This document shows, in pieces, positions 44,516 to 57,239 of a stretch of 64,000 bases of DNA. Under the pieces are notes generated by a model. It saw only the letters and a list, made by a program, of their open reading frames with translations. It searched no databases and had not been told where the DNA came from. How positions within the stretch are numbered: position 1 is the stretch's first letter; the number at the start of each line of letters is the position of its first letter. Made by a program: the position numbers and the translations under genes. The stretch comes from Glandiceps talaboti (lineage: Eukaryota > Hemichordata > Enteropneusta > Spengelidae), in assembly GCF_964340395.1 (NCBI RefSeq), contig NC_135558.1:20361871-20425870 (forward strand), in the 5' to 3' direction.

Positions 44516-45028
44516 TTCTATTATATTTTTTTTTTCATTTCTTTTCATTTTACTCGAGATATGTTTGTATGATTATTTTTTTTATCGTTACGAGTCTTAC
44601 GACAATGACGTGAACTGCTCGGGGTTGCGCCTCTTGTGACGAGCGCCATCTACGACAAAAAGTAACATTAGGTATTTTATTTTTTTTTTCATTTCTTTTC
44701 ATTTTACTCGAGATATGTTTGTATGATTATTTTTCAACTTGTTCTGAGAGCAACGAACACCCTGAGCAACAACCACCTGTAGCAACAACATACGACATAC
44801 CGTGAATACAGTATCTATCTGATACGGCGATCTATGTGTTCACTCACATATTACGATTACAGTTTTAAGTCAGTACGAATAACTTCTCTCGCCATTTAAA
44901 AAAAAAATTACTGCCCCCAAAAATAGGGTTGGTCGGGTTATCGGAAAAAACGCATTGTTTCTGTTTACTGGTAACTGGTATTAAACGAGTCGTTAGTGTA
45001 TAACCTTATAACTTTGCTGTAAGTACTT

Positions 45029-45148
45029 GCCTACGGCCATACTACGTAGAAAACACCGGTTCTCGTCCGATCACCGAAGTTAAGCTGCGTCGGGCGTGGT
45101 TAGTACTTGGATGGGAGACCGCCTGGGAATACCACGTGCCGTAGGCGT
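45029..45148 (+). rRNA. 5S rRNA: 5S rRNA, copy 71
   Basis: Identical to the reference. Promoter type G with TTAGTTATT; 634 bp to the next gene. Confidence 0.98.
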
Positions 45149-45662
45149 TTCTATTATATTTTTTTTTTCATTTCTTTTCATTTTACTCGAGATATGTTTG
45201 TATGATTATTTTTTTTATCGTTACGAGTCTTACGACAATGACGTGAACTGCTCGGGGTTGCGCCTCTTGTGACGAGCGCCATCTACGACAAAAAGTAACA
45301 TTAGTTATTTTTTTTTTTTTTCATTTCTTTTCATTTTACTCGAGATATGTTTGTATGATTATTTTTCAACTTGTTCTGAGAGCAACGAACACCCTGAGCA
45401 ACAACCACCTGTAGCAACAACATACGACATACCGTGAATACAGTATCTATCTGATACGGCGATCTATGTGTTCACTCACATATTACGATTACAGTTTTAA
45501 GTCAGTACGAATAACTTCTCTCGCCATTTAAAAAAAAAATTACTGCCCCCAAAAATAGGGTTGGTCGGGTTATCGGAAAAAACGCATTGTTTCTGTTTAC
45601 TGGTAACTGGTATTAAACGAGTCGTTAGTGTATATAACCTTATAACTTTGCTGTAAGTACTT

Positions 45663-45782
45663 GCCTACGGCCATACTACGTAGAAAACACCGGTTCTCGT
45701 CCGATCACCGAAGTTAAGCTGCGTCGGGCGTGGTTAGTACTTGGATGGGAGACCGCCTGGGAATACCACGTGCCGTAGGCGT
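45663..45782 (+). rRNA. 5S rRNA: 5S rRNA, copy 72
   Basis: Identical to the reference. Promoter type GT; 634 bp to the next gene. Confidence 0.98.
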
Positions 45783-46296
45783 TTCTATTATATTTTTTTT
45801 TTCATTTCTTTTCATTTTACTCGAGATATGTTTGTATGATCATTTTTTTTATCGTTACGAGTCTTACGACAATGACGTGAACTGCTCGGGGTTGCGCCTC
45901 TTGTGACGAGCGCCATCTACGACAAAAAGTAACATTAGGTATTTTATTTTATTTTTTCATTTCTTTTCATTTTACTCGAGATATGTTTGTATGATTATTT
46001 TTCAACTTGTTCTGAGAGCAACGAACACCCTGAGCAACAACCACCTGTAGCAACAACATACGACATACCGTGAATACAGTATCTATCTGATACGGCGATC
46101 TATGTGTTCACTCACATATTACGATTACAGTTTTAAGTCAGTACGAATAACTTCTCTCGCCATTTAAAAAAAAAATTACTGCCCCCAAAAATAGGGTTGG
46201 TCGGGTTATCGGAAAAAACGCATTGTTTCTGTTTACTGGTAACTGGTATTAAACGAGTCGTTAGTATATAACCTTATAACTTTGCTGTAAGTACTT

Positions 46297-46416
46297 GCCT
46301 ACGGCCATACTACGTAGAAAACACCGGTTCTCGTCCGATCACCGAAGTTAAGCTGCGTCGGGCGTGGTTAGTACTTGGATGGGAGACCGCCTGGGAATAC
46401 CACGTGCCGTAGGCGT
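46297..46416 (+). rRNA. 5S rRNA: 5S rRNA, copy 73
   Basis: Identical to the reference. A type A promoter between two GT units, while its spacer (GATCAT/GCCTCT/GATATGTTT) is that of a GT unit; probably a conversion of the promoter region. 636 bp to the next gene. Confidence 0.98.
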
Positions 46417-46932
46417 TTCTATTATATTTTTTTTTTCATTTCTTTTCATTTTACTCGAGATATGTTTGTATGATCATTTTTTTTATCGTTACGAGTCTTA
46501 CGACAATGACGTGAACTGCTCGGGGTTGCGCCTCTTGTGACGAGCGCCATCTACGACAAAAAGTAACATTAGGTATTTTATTTTATTTTTTCATTTCTTT
46601 TCATTTTACTCGAGATATGTTTGTATGATTATTTTTCAACTTGTTCTGAGAGCAACGAACACCCTGAGCAACAACCACCTGTAGCAACAACATACGACAT
46701 ACCGTGAATACAGTATCTATCTGATACGGCGATCTATGTGTTCACTCACATATTACGATTACAGTTTTAAGTCAGTACGAATAACTTCTCTCGCCATTTA
46801 AAAAAAAAATTACTGCCCCCAAAAATAGGGTTGGTCGGGTTATCGGAAAAAACGCATTGTTTCTGTTTACTGGTAACTGGTATTAAACGAGTCGTTAGTG
46901 TATATAACCTTATAACTTTGCTGTAAGTACTT

Positions 46933-47052
46933 GCCTACGGCCATACTACGTAGAAAACACCGGTTCTCGTCCGATCACCGAAGTTAAGCTGCGTCGGGCG
47001 TGGTTAGTACTTGGATGGGAGACCGCCTGGGAATACCACGTGCCGTAGGCGT
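46933..47052 (+). rRNA. 5S rRNA: 5S rRNA, copy 74 (hybrid unit)
   Basis: Identical to the reference. Promoter type GT, but the downstream spacer has GCATCT, GATATATTT and CCATGAATAC of an ATCGAG unit and no 7-bp insertion; private TTTTATGTCAG. 633 bp to the next gene. Confidence 0.98.
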
Positions 47053-47565
47053 TTCTATTATATTTTTTTTTTCATTTCTTTTCATTTTACTCGAGATATG
47101 TTTGTATGATCATTTTTTTTATCGTTACGAGTCTTACGACAATGACGTGAACTGCTCGGGGTTGCGCATCTTGTGACGAGCGCCATCTACGACAAAAAGT
47201 AACATTAGGTATTTTATTTTTTTTTTCATTTCTTTTCATTTTACTCGAGATATATTTGTATGATTATTTTTCAACTTGTTCTGAGAGCAACGAACACCCT
47301 GAGCAACAACCACCTGTAGCAACAACATACGACATACCATGAATACAGTATCTATCTGATACGGCGATCTATGTGTTCACTCACATATTACGATTACAGT
47401 TTTATGTCAGTACGAATAACTTCTCTCGCCATTTAAAAAAAAAATTACTGCCCCCAAAAATAGAGTTGGTCGGGTTATCGGAAAAAACGCATTGTTTCTG
47501 TTTACTGGTAACTGGTATTAAACGAGTCGTTAGTATATAACCTTATAACTTTGCTGTAAGTACTT

Positions 47566-47685
47566 GCCTACGGCCATACTACGTAGAAAACACCGGTTCT
47601 CGTCCGATCACCGAAGTTAAGCTGCGTCGGGCGTGGTTAGTACTTGGATGGGAGACCGCCTGGGAATACCACGTGCCGTAGGCGT
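47566..47685 (+). rRNA. 5S rRNA: 5S rRNA, copy 75
   Basis: Identical to the reference. Promoter type A with TAGAG; 634 bp to the next gene. Confidence 0.98.
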
Positions 47686-48199
47686 TTCTATTATATTTTT
47701 TTTTTCATTTCTTTTCATTTTACTCGAGATATGTTTGTATGATTATTTTTTTTATCGTTACGAGTCTTACGACAATGACGTGAACTGCTCGGGGTTGCGC
47801 CTCTTGTGACGAGCGCCATCTACGACAAAAAGTAACATTAGGTATTTTATTTTATTTTTTCATTTCTTTTCATTTTACTCGAGATATGTTTGTATGATTA
47901 TTTTTCAACTTGTTCTGAGAGCAACGAACACCCTGAGCAACAACCACCTGTAGCAACAACATACGACATACCGTGAATACAGTATCTATCTGATACGGCG
48001 ATCTATGTGTTCACTCACATATTACGATTACAGTTTTAAGTCAGTACGAATAACTTCTCTCGCCATTTAAAAAAAAAATTACTGCCCCCAAAAATAGGGT
48101 TGGTCGGGTTATCGGAAAAAACGCATTGTTTCTGTTTACTGGTAACTGGTATTAATCGAGTCGTTAGTATATAACCTTATAACTTTGCTGTAAGTACTT

Positions 48200-48319
48200 G
48201 CCTACGGCCATACTACGTAGAAAACACCGGTTCTCGTCCGATCACCGAAGTTAAGCTGCGTCGGGCGTGGTTAGTACTTGGATGGGAGACCGCCTGGGAA
48301 TACCACGTGCCGTAGGCGT
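48200..48319 (+). rRNA. 5S rRNA: 5S rRNA, copy 76
   Basis: Identical to the reference. ATCGAG type with the 7-bp insertion; 641 bp to the next gene. Confidence 0.98.
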
Positions 48320-48840
48320 TTCTATTATATATTTTTTTTTCATTTCTTTTTTAATTTCATTTTACTCGAGATATGTTTGTATGATCATTTTTTTTATCGT
48401 TACGAGTCTTACGACAATGACGTGAACTGCTCGGGGTTGCGCATCTTGTGACGAGCGCCATCTACGACAAAAAGTAACATTAGGTATTTTATTTTTTTTT
48501 TCATTTCTTTTCATTTTACTCGAGATATATTTGTATGATTATTTTTCAACTTGTTCTGAGAGCAACGAACACCCTGAGCAACAACCACCTGTAGCAACAA
48601 CATACGACATACCATGAATACAGTATCTATCTGATACGGCGATCTATGTGTTCACTCACATATTACGATTACAGTTTTAAGTCAGTACGAATAACTTCTC
48701 TCGCCATTTAAAAAAAAAATTACTGCCCCCAAAAATAGGGTTGGTCGGGTTATCGGAAAAAACGCATTGTTTCTGTTTACTGGTAACTGGTATTAAACGA
48801 GTCGTTAGTATATAACCTTATAACTTTGCTGTAAGTACTT

Positions 48841-48960
48841 GCCTACGGCCATACTACGTAGAAAACACCGGTTCTCGTCCGATCACCGAAGTTAAGCTGC
48901 GTCGGGCGTGGTTAGTACTTGGATGGGAGACCGCCTGGGAATACCACGTGCCGTAGGCGT
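48841..48960 (+). rRNA. 5S rRNA: 5S rRNA, copy 77 (hybrid unit)
   Basis: Identical to the reference. Promoter type A, then a TATATAT start of the T-run as in ATCGAG units but no 7-bp insertion, then the GATATATTT and CCATGAAAAC of a last-GT unit. 633 bp to the next gene. Confidence 0.98.
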
Positions 48961-49473
48961 TTCTATTATATATTTTTTTTCATTTCTTTTCATTTTACTC
49001 GAGATATGTTTGTATGATCATTTTTTTTATCGTTACGAGTCTTACGACAATGACGTGAACTGCTCGGGGTTGCGCCTCTTGTGACGAGCGCCATCTACGA
49101 CAAAAAGTAACATTAGGTATTTTATATTTTTTTTCATTTCTTTTCATTTTACTCGAGATATATTTGTATGATTATTTTTCAACTTGTTCTGAGAGCAACG
49201 AACACCCTGAGCAACAACCACCTGTAGCAACAACATACGACATACCATGAAAACAGTATCTATCTGATACGGCGATCTATGTGTTCACTCACATATTACG
49301 ATTACAGTTTTAAGTCAGTACGAATAACTTCTCTCGCCATTTAAAAAAAAAATTACTGCCCCCAAAAATAGGGTTGGTCGGGTTATCGGAAAAAACGCAT
49401 TGTTTCTGTTTACTGGTAACTGGTATTAATCGAGTCGTTAGTATATAACCTTATAACTTTGCTGTAAGTACTT

Positions 49474-49593
49474 GCCTACGGCCATACTACGTAGAAAACA
49501 CCGGTTCTCGTCCGATCACCGAAGTTAAGCTGCGTCGGGCGTGGTTAGTACTTGGATGGGAGACCGCCTGGGAATACCACGTGCCGTAGGCGT
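49474..49593 (+). rRNA. 5S rRNA: 5S rRNA, copy 78
   Basis: Identical to the reference. ATCGAG type with the 7-bp insertion; 641 bp to the next gene. Confidence 0.98.
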
Positions 49594-50114
49594 TTCTATT
49601 ATATATTTTTTTTTCATTTCTTTTTTAATTTCATTTTACTCGAGATATGTTTGTATGATCATTTTTTTTATCGTTACGAGTCTTACGACAATGACGTGAA
49701 CTGCTCGGGGTTGCGCATCTTGTGACGAGCGCCATCTACGACAAAAAGTAACATTAGGTATTTTATTTTTTTTTTCATTTCTTTTCATTTTACTCGAGAT
49801 ATATTTGTATGATTATTTTTCAACTTGTTCTGAGAGCAACGAACACCCTGAGCAACAACCACCTGTAGCAACAACATACGACATACCATGAATACAGTAT
49901 CTATCTGATACGGCGATCTATGTGTTCACTCACATATTACGATTACAGTTTTAAGTCAGTACGAATAACTTCTCTCGCCATTTAAAAAAAAAATTACTGC
50001 CCCCAAAAATAGGGTTGGTCGGGTTATCGGAAAAAACGCATTGTTTCTGTTTACTGGTAACTGGTATTAAACGAGTCGTTAGTATATAACCTTATAACTT
50101 TGCTGTAAGTACTT

Positions 50115-50233
50115 GCCTATGTCATACTACGTAGAAAACACCGGTTCTCGTCCGATCACCGAAGTTAAGCTGCGTCGGGCGTGGTTAGTACTTGGATGGG
50201 AGACCGCCTGGGAATACCACGTGCCGTAGGCGT
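50115..50233 (+). pseudogene. 5S rRNA: 5S rRNA, copy 79 (degenerate 5' end, probable pseudogene)
   Basis: The first bases read GCCTATGTCATACTACG where other copies have GCCTACGGCCATACTACG: two or more substitutions and a loss of one base in bases 6-10, so the gene is 119 bp. Helix I loses its inner pairs and the strand to loop A is shortened. From ATACTACG on, it equals the reference, so the A, intermediate and C boxes are intact and transcription may persist. Upstream it is a plain type A unit with TTAAACGAG; downstream it has the 7-bp insertion, so it is also a hybrid. 641 bp to the next gene. Confidence 0.85.
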
Positions 50234-50755
50234 TTCTATTATATATTTTTTTTTCATTTCTTTTTTAATTTCATTTTACTCGAGATATGTTTGTATGATC
50301 ATTTTTTTTATCGTTACGAGTCTTACGACAATGACGTGAACTGCTCGGGGTTGCGCATCTTGTGACGAGCGCCATCTACGACAAAAAGTAACATTAGGTA
50401 TTTTATTTTATTTTTTCATTTCTTTTCATTTTACTCGAGATATGTTTGTATGATTATTTTTCAACTTGTTCTGAGAGCAACGAACACCCTGAGCAACAAC
50501 CACCTGTAGCAACAACATACGACATACCGTGAATACAGTATCTATCTGATACGGCGATCTATGTGTTCACTCACATATTACGATTACAGTTTTAAGTCAG
50601 TACGAATAACTTCTCTCGCCATTTAAAAAAAAAATTACTGCCCCCAAAAATAGGGTTGGTCGGGTTATCGGAAAAAACGCATTGTTTCTGTTTACTGGTA
50701 ACTGGTATTAATCGAGTCGTTAGTATATAACCTTATAACTTTGCTGTAAGTACTT

Positions 50756-50875
50756 GCCTACGGCCATACTACGTAGAAAACACCGGTTCTCGTCCGATCA
50801 CCGAAGTTAAGCTGCGTCGGGCGTGGTTAGTACTTGGATGGGAGACCGCCTGGGAATACCACGTGCCGTAGGCGT
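50756..50875 (+). rRNA. 5S rRNA: 5S rRNA, copy 80
   Basis: Identical to the reference. ATCGAG type with the 7-bp insertion; TATATATAT precedes the T-run. The spacer ends in CCGTGAATAC, unlike other ATCGAG units. 642 bp to the next gene, with an A11 tract. Confidence 0.98.
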
Positions 50876-51397
50876 TTCTATTATATATATTTTTTTCATT
50901 TCTTTTTTAATTTCATTTTACTCGAGATATGTTTGTATGATCATTTTTTTTATCGTTACGAGTCTTACGACAATGACGTGAACTGCTCGGGGTTGCGCAT
51001 CTTGTGACGAGCGCCATCTACGACAAAAAGTAACATTAGGTATTTTATTTTTTTTTTCATTTCTTTTCATTTTACTCGAGATATATTTGTATGATTATTT
51101 TTCAACTTGTTCTGAGAGCAACGAACACCCTGAGCAACAACCACCTGTAGCAACAACATACGACATACCGTGAATACAGTATCTATCTGATACGGCGATC
51201 TATGTGTTCACTCACATATTACGATTACAGTTTTAAGTCAGTACGAATAACTTCTCTCGCCATTTAAAAAAAAAAATTACTGCCCCCAAAAATAGGGTTG
51301 GTCGGGTTATCGGAAAAAACGCATTGTTTCTGTTTACTGGTAACTGGTATTAAACGAGTCGTTAGTGTATAACCTTATAACTTTGCTGTAAGTACTT

Positions 51398-51517
51398 GCC
51401 TACGGCCATACTACGTAGAAAACACCGGTTCTCGTCCGATCACCGAAGTTAAGCTGCGTCGGGCGTGGTTAGTACTTGGATGGGAGACCGCCTGGGAATA
51501 CCACGTGCCGTAGGCGT
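51398..51517 (+). rRNA. 5S rRNA: 5S rRNA, copy 81
   Basis: Identical to the reference. Promoter type G with the TTAGTTATT marker; 635 bp to the next gene. Confidence 0.98.
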
Positions 51518-52032
51518 TTCTATTATATTTTTTTTTTCATTTCTTTTCATTTTACTCGAGATATGTTTGTATGATTATTTTTTTTATCGTTACGAGTCTT
51601 ACGACAATGACGTGAACTGCTCGGGGTTGCGCCTCTTGTGACGAGCGCCATCTACGACAAAAAGTAACATTAGTTATTTTATTTTTTTTTTCATTTCTTT
51701 TCATTTTACTCGAGATATGTTTGTATGATTATTTTTCAACTTGTTCTGAGAGCAACGAACACCCTGAGCAACAACCACCTGTAGCAACAACATACGACAT
51801 ACCGTGAATACAGTATCTATCTGATACGGCGATCTATGTGTTCACTCACATATTACGATTACAGTTTTAAGTCAGTACGAATAACTTCTCTCGCCATTTA
51901 AAAAAAAAATTACTGCCCCCAAAAATAGGGTTGGTCGGGTTATCGGAAAAAACGCATTGTTTCTGTTTACTGGTAACTGGTATTAAACGAGTCGTTAGTG
52001 TATATAACCTTATAACTTTGCTGTAAGTACTT

Positions 52033-52152
52033 GCCTACGGCCATACTACGTAGAAAACACCGGTTCTCGTCCGATCACCGAAGTTAAGCTGCGTCGGGCG
52101 TGGTTAGTACTTGGATGGGAGACCGCCTGGGAATACCACGTGCCGTAGGCGT
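52033..52152 (+). rRNA. 5S rRNA: 5S rRNA, copy 82
   Basis: Identical to the reference. Promoter type GT; 635 bp to the next gene; spacer ends in CCGTGAATAC. Confidence 0.98.
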
Positions 52153-52667
52153 TTCTATTATATTTTTTTTTCATTTCTTTTCATTTTACTCGAGATATGT
52201 TTGTATGATCATTTTTTTTATCGTTACGAGTCTTACGACAATGACGTGAACTGCTCGGGGTTGCGCCTCTTGTGACGAGCGCCATCTACGACAAAAAGTA
52301 ACATTAGGTATTTTATTTTATTTTTTCATTTCTTTTCATTTTACTCGAGATATGTTTGTATGATTATTTTTCAACTTGTTCTGAGAGCAACGAACACCCT
52401 GAGCAACAACCACCTGTAGCAACAACATACGACATACCGTGAATACAGTATCTATCTGATACGGCGATCTATGTGTTCACTCACATATTACGATTACAGT
52501 TTTAAGTCAGTACGAATAACTTCTCTCGCCATTTAAAAAAAAAATTACTGCCCCCAAAAATAGGGTTGGTCGGGTTATCGGAAAAAACGCATTGTTTCTG
52601 TTTACTGGTAACTGGTATTAAACGAGTCGTTAGTGTATATAACCTTATAACTTTGCTGTAAGTACTT

Positions 52668-52787
52668 GCCTACGGCCATACTACGTAGAAAACACCGGTT
52701 CTCGTCCGATCACCGAAGTTAAGCTGCGTCGGGCGTGGTTAGTACTTGGATGGGAGACCGCCTGGGAATACCACGTGCCGTAGGCGT
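52668..52787 (+). rRNA. 5S rRNA: 5S rRNA, copy 83
   Basis: Identical to the reference. Promoter type GT; 633 bp to the next gene; spacer ends in CCATGAAAAC, which marks the last GT unit before an ATCGAG unit. Confidence 0.98.
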
Positions 52788-53300
52788 TTCTATTATATTT
52801 TTTTTTTCATTTCTTTTCATTTTACTCGAGATATGTTTGTATGATCATTTTTTTTATCGTTACGAGTCTTACGACAATGACGTGAACTGCTCGGGGTTGC
52901 GCCTCTTGTGACGAGCGCCATCTACGACAAAAAGTAACATTAGGTATTTTATATTTTTTTTCATTTCTTTTCATTTTACTCGAGATATATTTGTATGATT
53001 ATTTTTCAACTTGTTCTGAGAGCAACGAACACCCTGAGCAACAACCACCTGTAGCAACAACATACGACATACCATGAAAACAGTATCTATCTGATACGGC
53101 GATCTATGTGTTCACTCACATATTACGATTACAGTTTTAAGTCAGTACGAATAACTTCTCTCGCCATTTAAAAAAAAAATTACTGCCCCCAAAAATAGGG
53201 TTGGTCGGGTTATCGGAAAAAACGCATTGTTTCTGTTTACTGGTAACTGGTATTAATCGAGTCGTTAGTATATAACCTTATAACTTTGCTGTAAGTACTT

Positions 53301-53420
53301 GCCTACGGCCATACTACGTAGAAAACACCGGTTCTCGTCCGATCACCGAAGTTAAGCTGCGTCGGGCGTGGTTAGTACTTGGATGGGAGACCGCCTGGGA
53401 ATACCACGTGCCGTAGGCGT
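53301..53420 (+). rRNA. 5S rRNA: 5S rRNA, copy 84
   Basis: Identical to the reference. ATCGAG type with the 7-bp insertion; 640 bp to the next gene. Starts the second complete seven-unit period. Confidence 0.98.
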
Positions 53421-53940
53421 TTCTATTATATATTTTTTTTTCATTTCTTTTTTAATTTCATTTTACTCGAGATATGTTTGTATGATCATTTTTTTTATCG
53501 TTACGAGTCTTACGACAATGACGTGAACTGCTCGGGGTTGCGCATCTTGTGACGAGCGCCATCTACGACAAAAAGTAACATTAGGTATTTTTTTTTTTTT
53601 TCATTTCTTTTCATTTTACTCGAGATATATTTGTATGATTATTTTTCAACTTGTTCTGAGAGCAACGAACACCCTGAGCAACAACCACCTGTAGCAACAA
53701 CATACGACATACCATGAATACAGTATCTATCTGATACGGCGATCTATGTGTTCACTCACATATTACGATTACAGTTTTAAGTCAGTACGAATAACTTCTC
53801 TCGCCATTTAAAAAAAAAATTACTGCCCCCAAAAATAGAGTTGGTCGGGTTATCGGAAAAAACGCATTGTTTCTGTTTACTGGTAACTGGTATTAAACGA
53901 GTCGTTAGTATATAACCTTATAACTTTGCTGTAAGTACTT

Positions 53941-54060
53941 GCCTACGGCCATACTACGTAGAAAACACCGGTTCTCGTCCGATCACCGAAGTTAAGCTGC
54001 GTCGGGCGTGGTTAGTACTTGGATGGGAGACCGCCTGGGAATACCACGTGCCGTAGGCGT
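53941..54060 (+). rRNA. 5S rRNA: 5S rRNA, copy 85
   Basis: Identical to the reference. Promoter type A with TAGAG; 634 bp to the next gene. Confidence 0.98.
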
Positions 54061-54574
54061 TTCTATTATATTTTTTTTTTCATTTCTTTTCATTTTACTC
54101 GAGATATGTTTGTATGATTATTTTTTTTATCGTTACGAGTCTTACGACAATGACGTGAACTGCTCGGGGTTGCGCCTCTTGTGACGAGCGCCATCTACGA
54201 CAAAAAGTAACATTAGGTATTTTATTTTATTTTTTCATTTCTTTTCATTTTACTCGAGATATGTTTGTATGATTATTTTTCAACTTGTTCTGAGAGCAAC
54301 GAACACCCTGAGCAACAACCACCTGTAGCAACAACATACGACATACCGTGAATACAGTATCTATCTGATACGGCGATCTATGTGTTCACTCACATATTAC
54401 GATTACAGTTTTAAGTCAGTACGAATAACTTCTCTCGCCATTTAAAAAAAAAATTACTGCCCCCAAAAATAGGGTTGGTCGGGTTATCGGAAAAAACGCA
54501 TTGTTTCTGTTTACTGGTAACTGGTATTAATCGAGTCGTTAGTATATAACCTTATAACTTTGCTGTAAGTACTT

Positions 54575-54694
54575 GCCTACGGCCATACTACGTAGAAAAC
54601 ACCGGTTCTCGTCCGATCACCGAAGTTAAGCTGCGTCGGGCGTGGTTAGTACTTGGATGGGAGACCGCCTGGGAATACCACGTGCCGTAGGCGT
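54575..54694 (+). rRNA. 5S rRNA: 5S rRNA, copy 86
   Basis: Identical to the reference. ATCGAG type with the 7-bp insertion; 641 bp to the next gene. Confidence 0.98.
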
Positions 54695-55215
54695 TTCTAT
54701 TATATATTTTTTTTTCATTTCTTTTTTAATTTCATTTTACTCGAGATATGTTTGTATGATCATTTTTTTTATCGTTACGAGTCTTACGACAATGACGTGA
54801 ACTGCTCGGGGTTGCGCATCTTGTGACGAGCGCCATCTACGACAAAAAGTAACATTAGGTATTTTATTTTTTTTTTCATTTCTTTTCATTTTACTCGAGA
54901 TATATTTGTATGATTATTTTTCAACTTGTTCTGAGAGCAACGAACACCCTGAGCAACAACCACCTGTAGCAACAACATACGACATACCATGAATACAGTA
55001 TCTATCTGATACGGCGATCTATGTGTTCACTCACATATTACGATTACAGTTTTAAGTCAGTACGAATAACTTCTCTCGCCATTTAAAAAAAAAATTACTG
55101 CCCCCAAAAATAGGGTTGGTCGGGTTATCGGAAAAAACGCATTGTTTCTGTTTACTGGTAACTGGTATTAAACGAGTCGTTAGTATATAACCTTATAACT
55201 TTGCTGTAAGTACTT

Positions 55216-55335
55216 GCCTACGGCCATACTACGTAGAAAACACCGGTTCTCGTCCGATCACCGAAGTTAAGCTGCGTCGGGCGTGGTTAGTACTTGGATG
55301 GGAGACCGCCTGGGAATACCACGTGCCGTAGGCGT
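55216..55335 (+). rRNA. 5S rRNA: 5S rRNA, copy 87
   Basis: Identical to the reference. Promoter type A; 633 bp to the next gene. Confidence 0.98.
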
Positions 55336-55848
55336 TTCTATTATATTTTTTTTTTCATTTCTTTTCATTTTACTCGAGATATGTTTGTATGATTATTTTT
55401 TTTATCGTTACGAGTCTTACGACAATGACGTGAACTGCTCGGGGTTGCGCCTCTTGTGACGAGCGCCATCTACGACAAAAAGTAACATTAGGTATTTTAT
55501 TTTTTTTTTCATTTCTTTTCATTTTACTCGAGATATGTTTGTATGATTATTTTTCAACTTGTTCTGAGAGCAACGAACACCCTGAGCAACAACCACCTGT
55601 AGCAACAACATACGACATACCGTGAATACAGTATCTATCTGATACGGCGATCTATGTGTTCACTCACATATTACGATTACAGTTTTAAGTCAGTACGAAT
55701 AACTTCTCTCGCCATTTAAAAAAAAAATTACTGCCCCCAAAAATAGGGTTGGTCGGGTTATCGGAAAAAACGCATTGTTTCTGTTTACTGGTAACTGGTA
55801 TTAAACGAGTCGTTAGTGTATAACCTTATAACTTTGCTGTAAGTACTT

Positions 55849-55968
55849 GCCTACGGCCATACTACGTAGAAAACACCGGTTCTCGTCCGATCACCGAAGT
55901 TAAGCTGCGTCGGGCGTGGTTAGTACTTGGATGGGAGACCGCCTGGGAATACCACGTGCCGTAGGCGT
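55849..55968 (+). rRNA. 5S rRNA: 5S rRNA, copy 88
   Basis: Identical to the reference. Promoter type G with TTAGTTATT; 635 bp to the next gene. Confidence 0.98.
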
Positions 55969-56483
55969 TTCTATTATATTTTTTTTTTCATTTCTTTTCA
56001 TTTTACTCGAGATATGTTTGTATGATTATTTTTTTTATCGTTACGAGTCTTACGACAATGACGTGAACTGCTCGGGGTTGCGCCTCTTGTGACGAGCGCC
56101 ATCTACGACAAAAAGTAACATTAGTTATTTTTTTTTTTTTTTCATTTCTTTTCATTTTACTCGAGATATGTTTGTATGATTATTTTTCAACTTGTTCTGA
56201 GAGCAACGAACACCCTGAGCAACAACCACCTGTAGCAACAACATACGACATACCGTGAATACAGTATCTATCTGATACGGCGATCTATGTGTTCACTCAC
56301 ATATTACGATTACAGTTTTAAGTCAGTACGAATAACTTCTCTCGCCATTTAAAAAAAAAATTACTGCCCCCAAAAATAGGGTTGGTCGGGTTATCGGAAA
56401 AAACGCATTGTTTCTGTTTACTGGTAACTGGTATTAAACGAGTCGTTAGTGTATATAACCTTATAACTTTGCTGTAAGTACTT

Positions 56484-56603
56484 GCCTACGGCCATACTAC
56501 GTAGAAAACACCGGTTCTCGTCCGATCACCGAAGTTAAGCTGCGTCGGGCGTGGTTAGTACTTGGATGGGAGACCGCCTGGGAATACCACGTGCCGTAGG
56601 CGT
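56484..56603 (+). rRNA. 5S rRNA: 5S rRNA, copy 89
   Basis: Identical to the reference. Promoter type GT; 636 bp to the next gene. Module 1 ends in GATTAT, where copies 59 and 82 have GATCAT. Confidence 0.98.
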
Positions 56604-57119
56604 TTCTATTATATTTTTTTTTTCATTTCTTTTCATTTTACTCGAGATATGTTTGTATGATTATTTTTTTTATCGTTACGAGTCTTACGACAATGACGTG
56701 AACTGCTCGGGGTTGCGCCTCTTGTGACGAGCGCCATCTACGACAAAAAGTAACATTAGGTATTTTATTTTATTTTTTCATTTCTTTTCATTTTACTCGA
56801 GATATGTTTGTATGATTATTTTTCAACTTGTTCTGAGAGCAACGAACACCCTGAGCAACAACCACCTGTAGCAACAACATACGACATACCGTGAATACAG
56901 TATCTATCTGATACGGCGATCTATGTGTTCACTCACATATTACGATTACAGTTTTAAGTCAGTACGAATAACTTCTCTCGCCATTTAAAAAAAAAATTAC
57001 TGCCCCCAAAAATAGGGTTGGTCGGGTTATCGGAAAAAACGCATTGTTTCTGTTTACTGGTAACTGGTATTAAACGAGTCGTTAGTGTATATAACCTTAT
57101 AACTTTGCTGTAAGTACTT

Positions 57120-57239
57120 GCCTACGGCCATACTACGTAGAAAACACCGGTTCTCGTCCGATCACCGAAGTTAAGCTGCGTCGGGCGTGGTTAGTACTTG
57201 GATGGGAGACCGCCTGGGAATACCACGTGCCGTAGGCGT
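57120..57239 (+). rRNA. 5S rRNA: 5S rRNA, copy 90
   Basis: Identical to the reference. Promoter type GT; 633 bp to the next gene; spacer ends in CCATGAAAAC. Confidence 0.98.
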
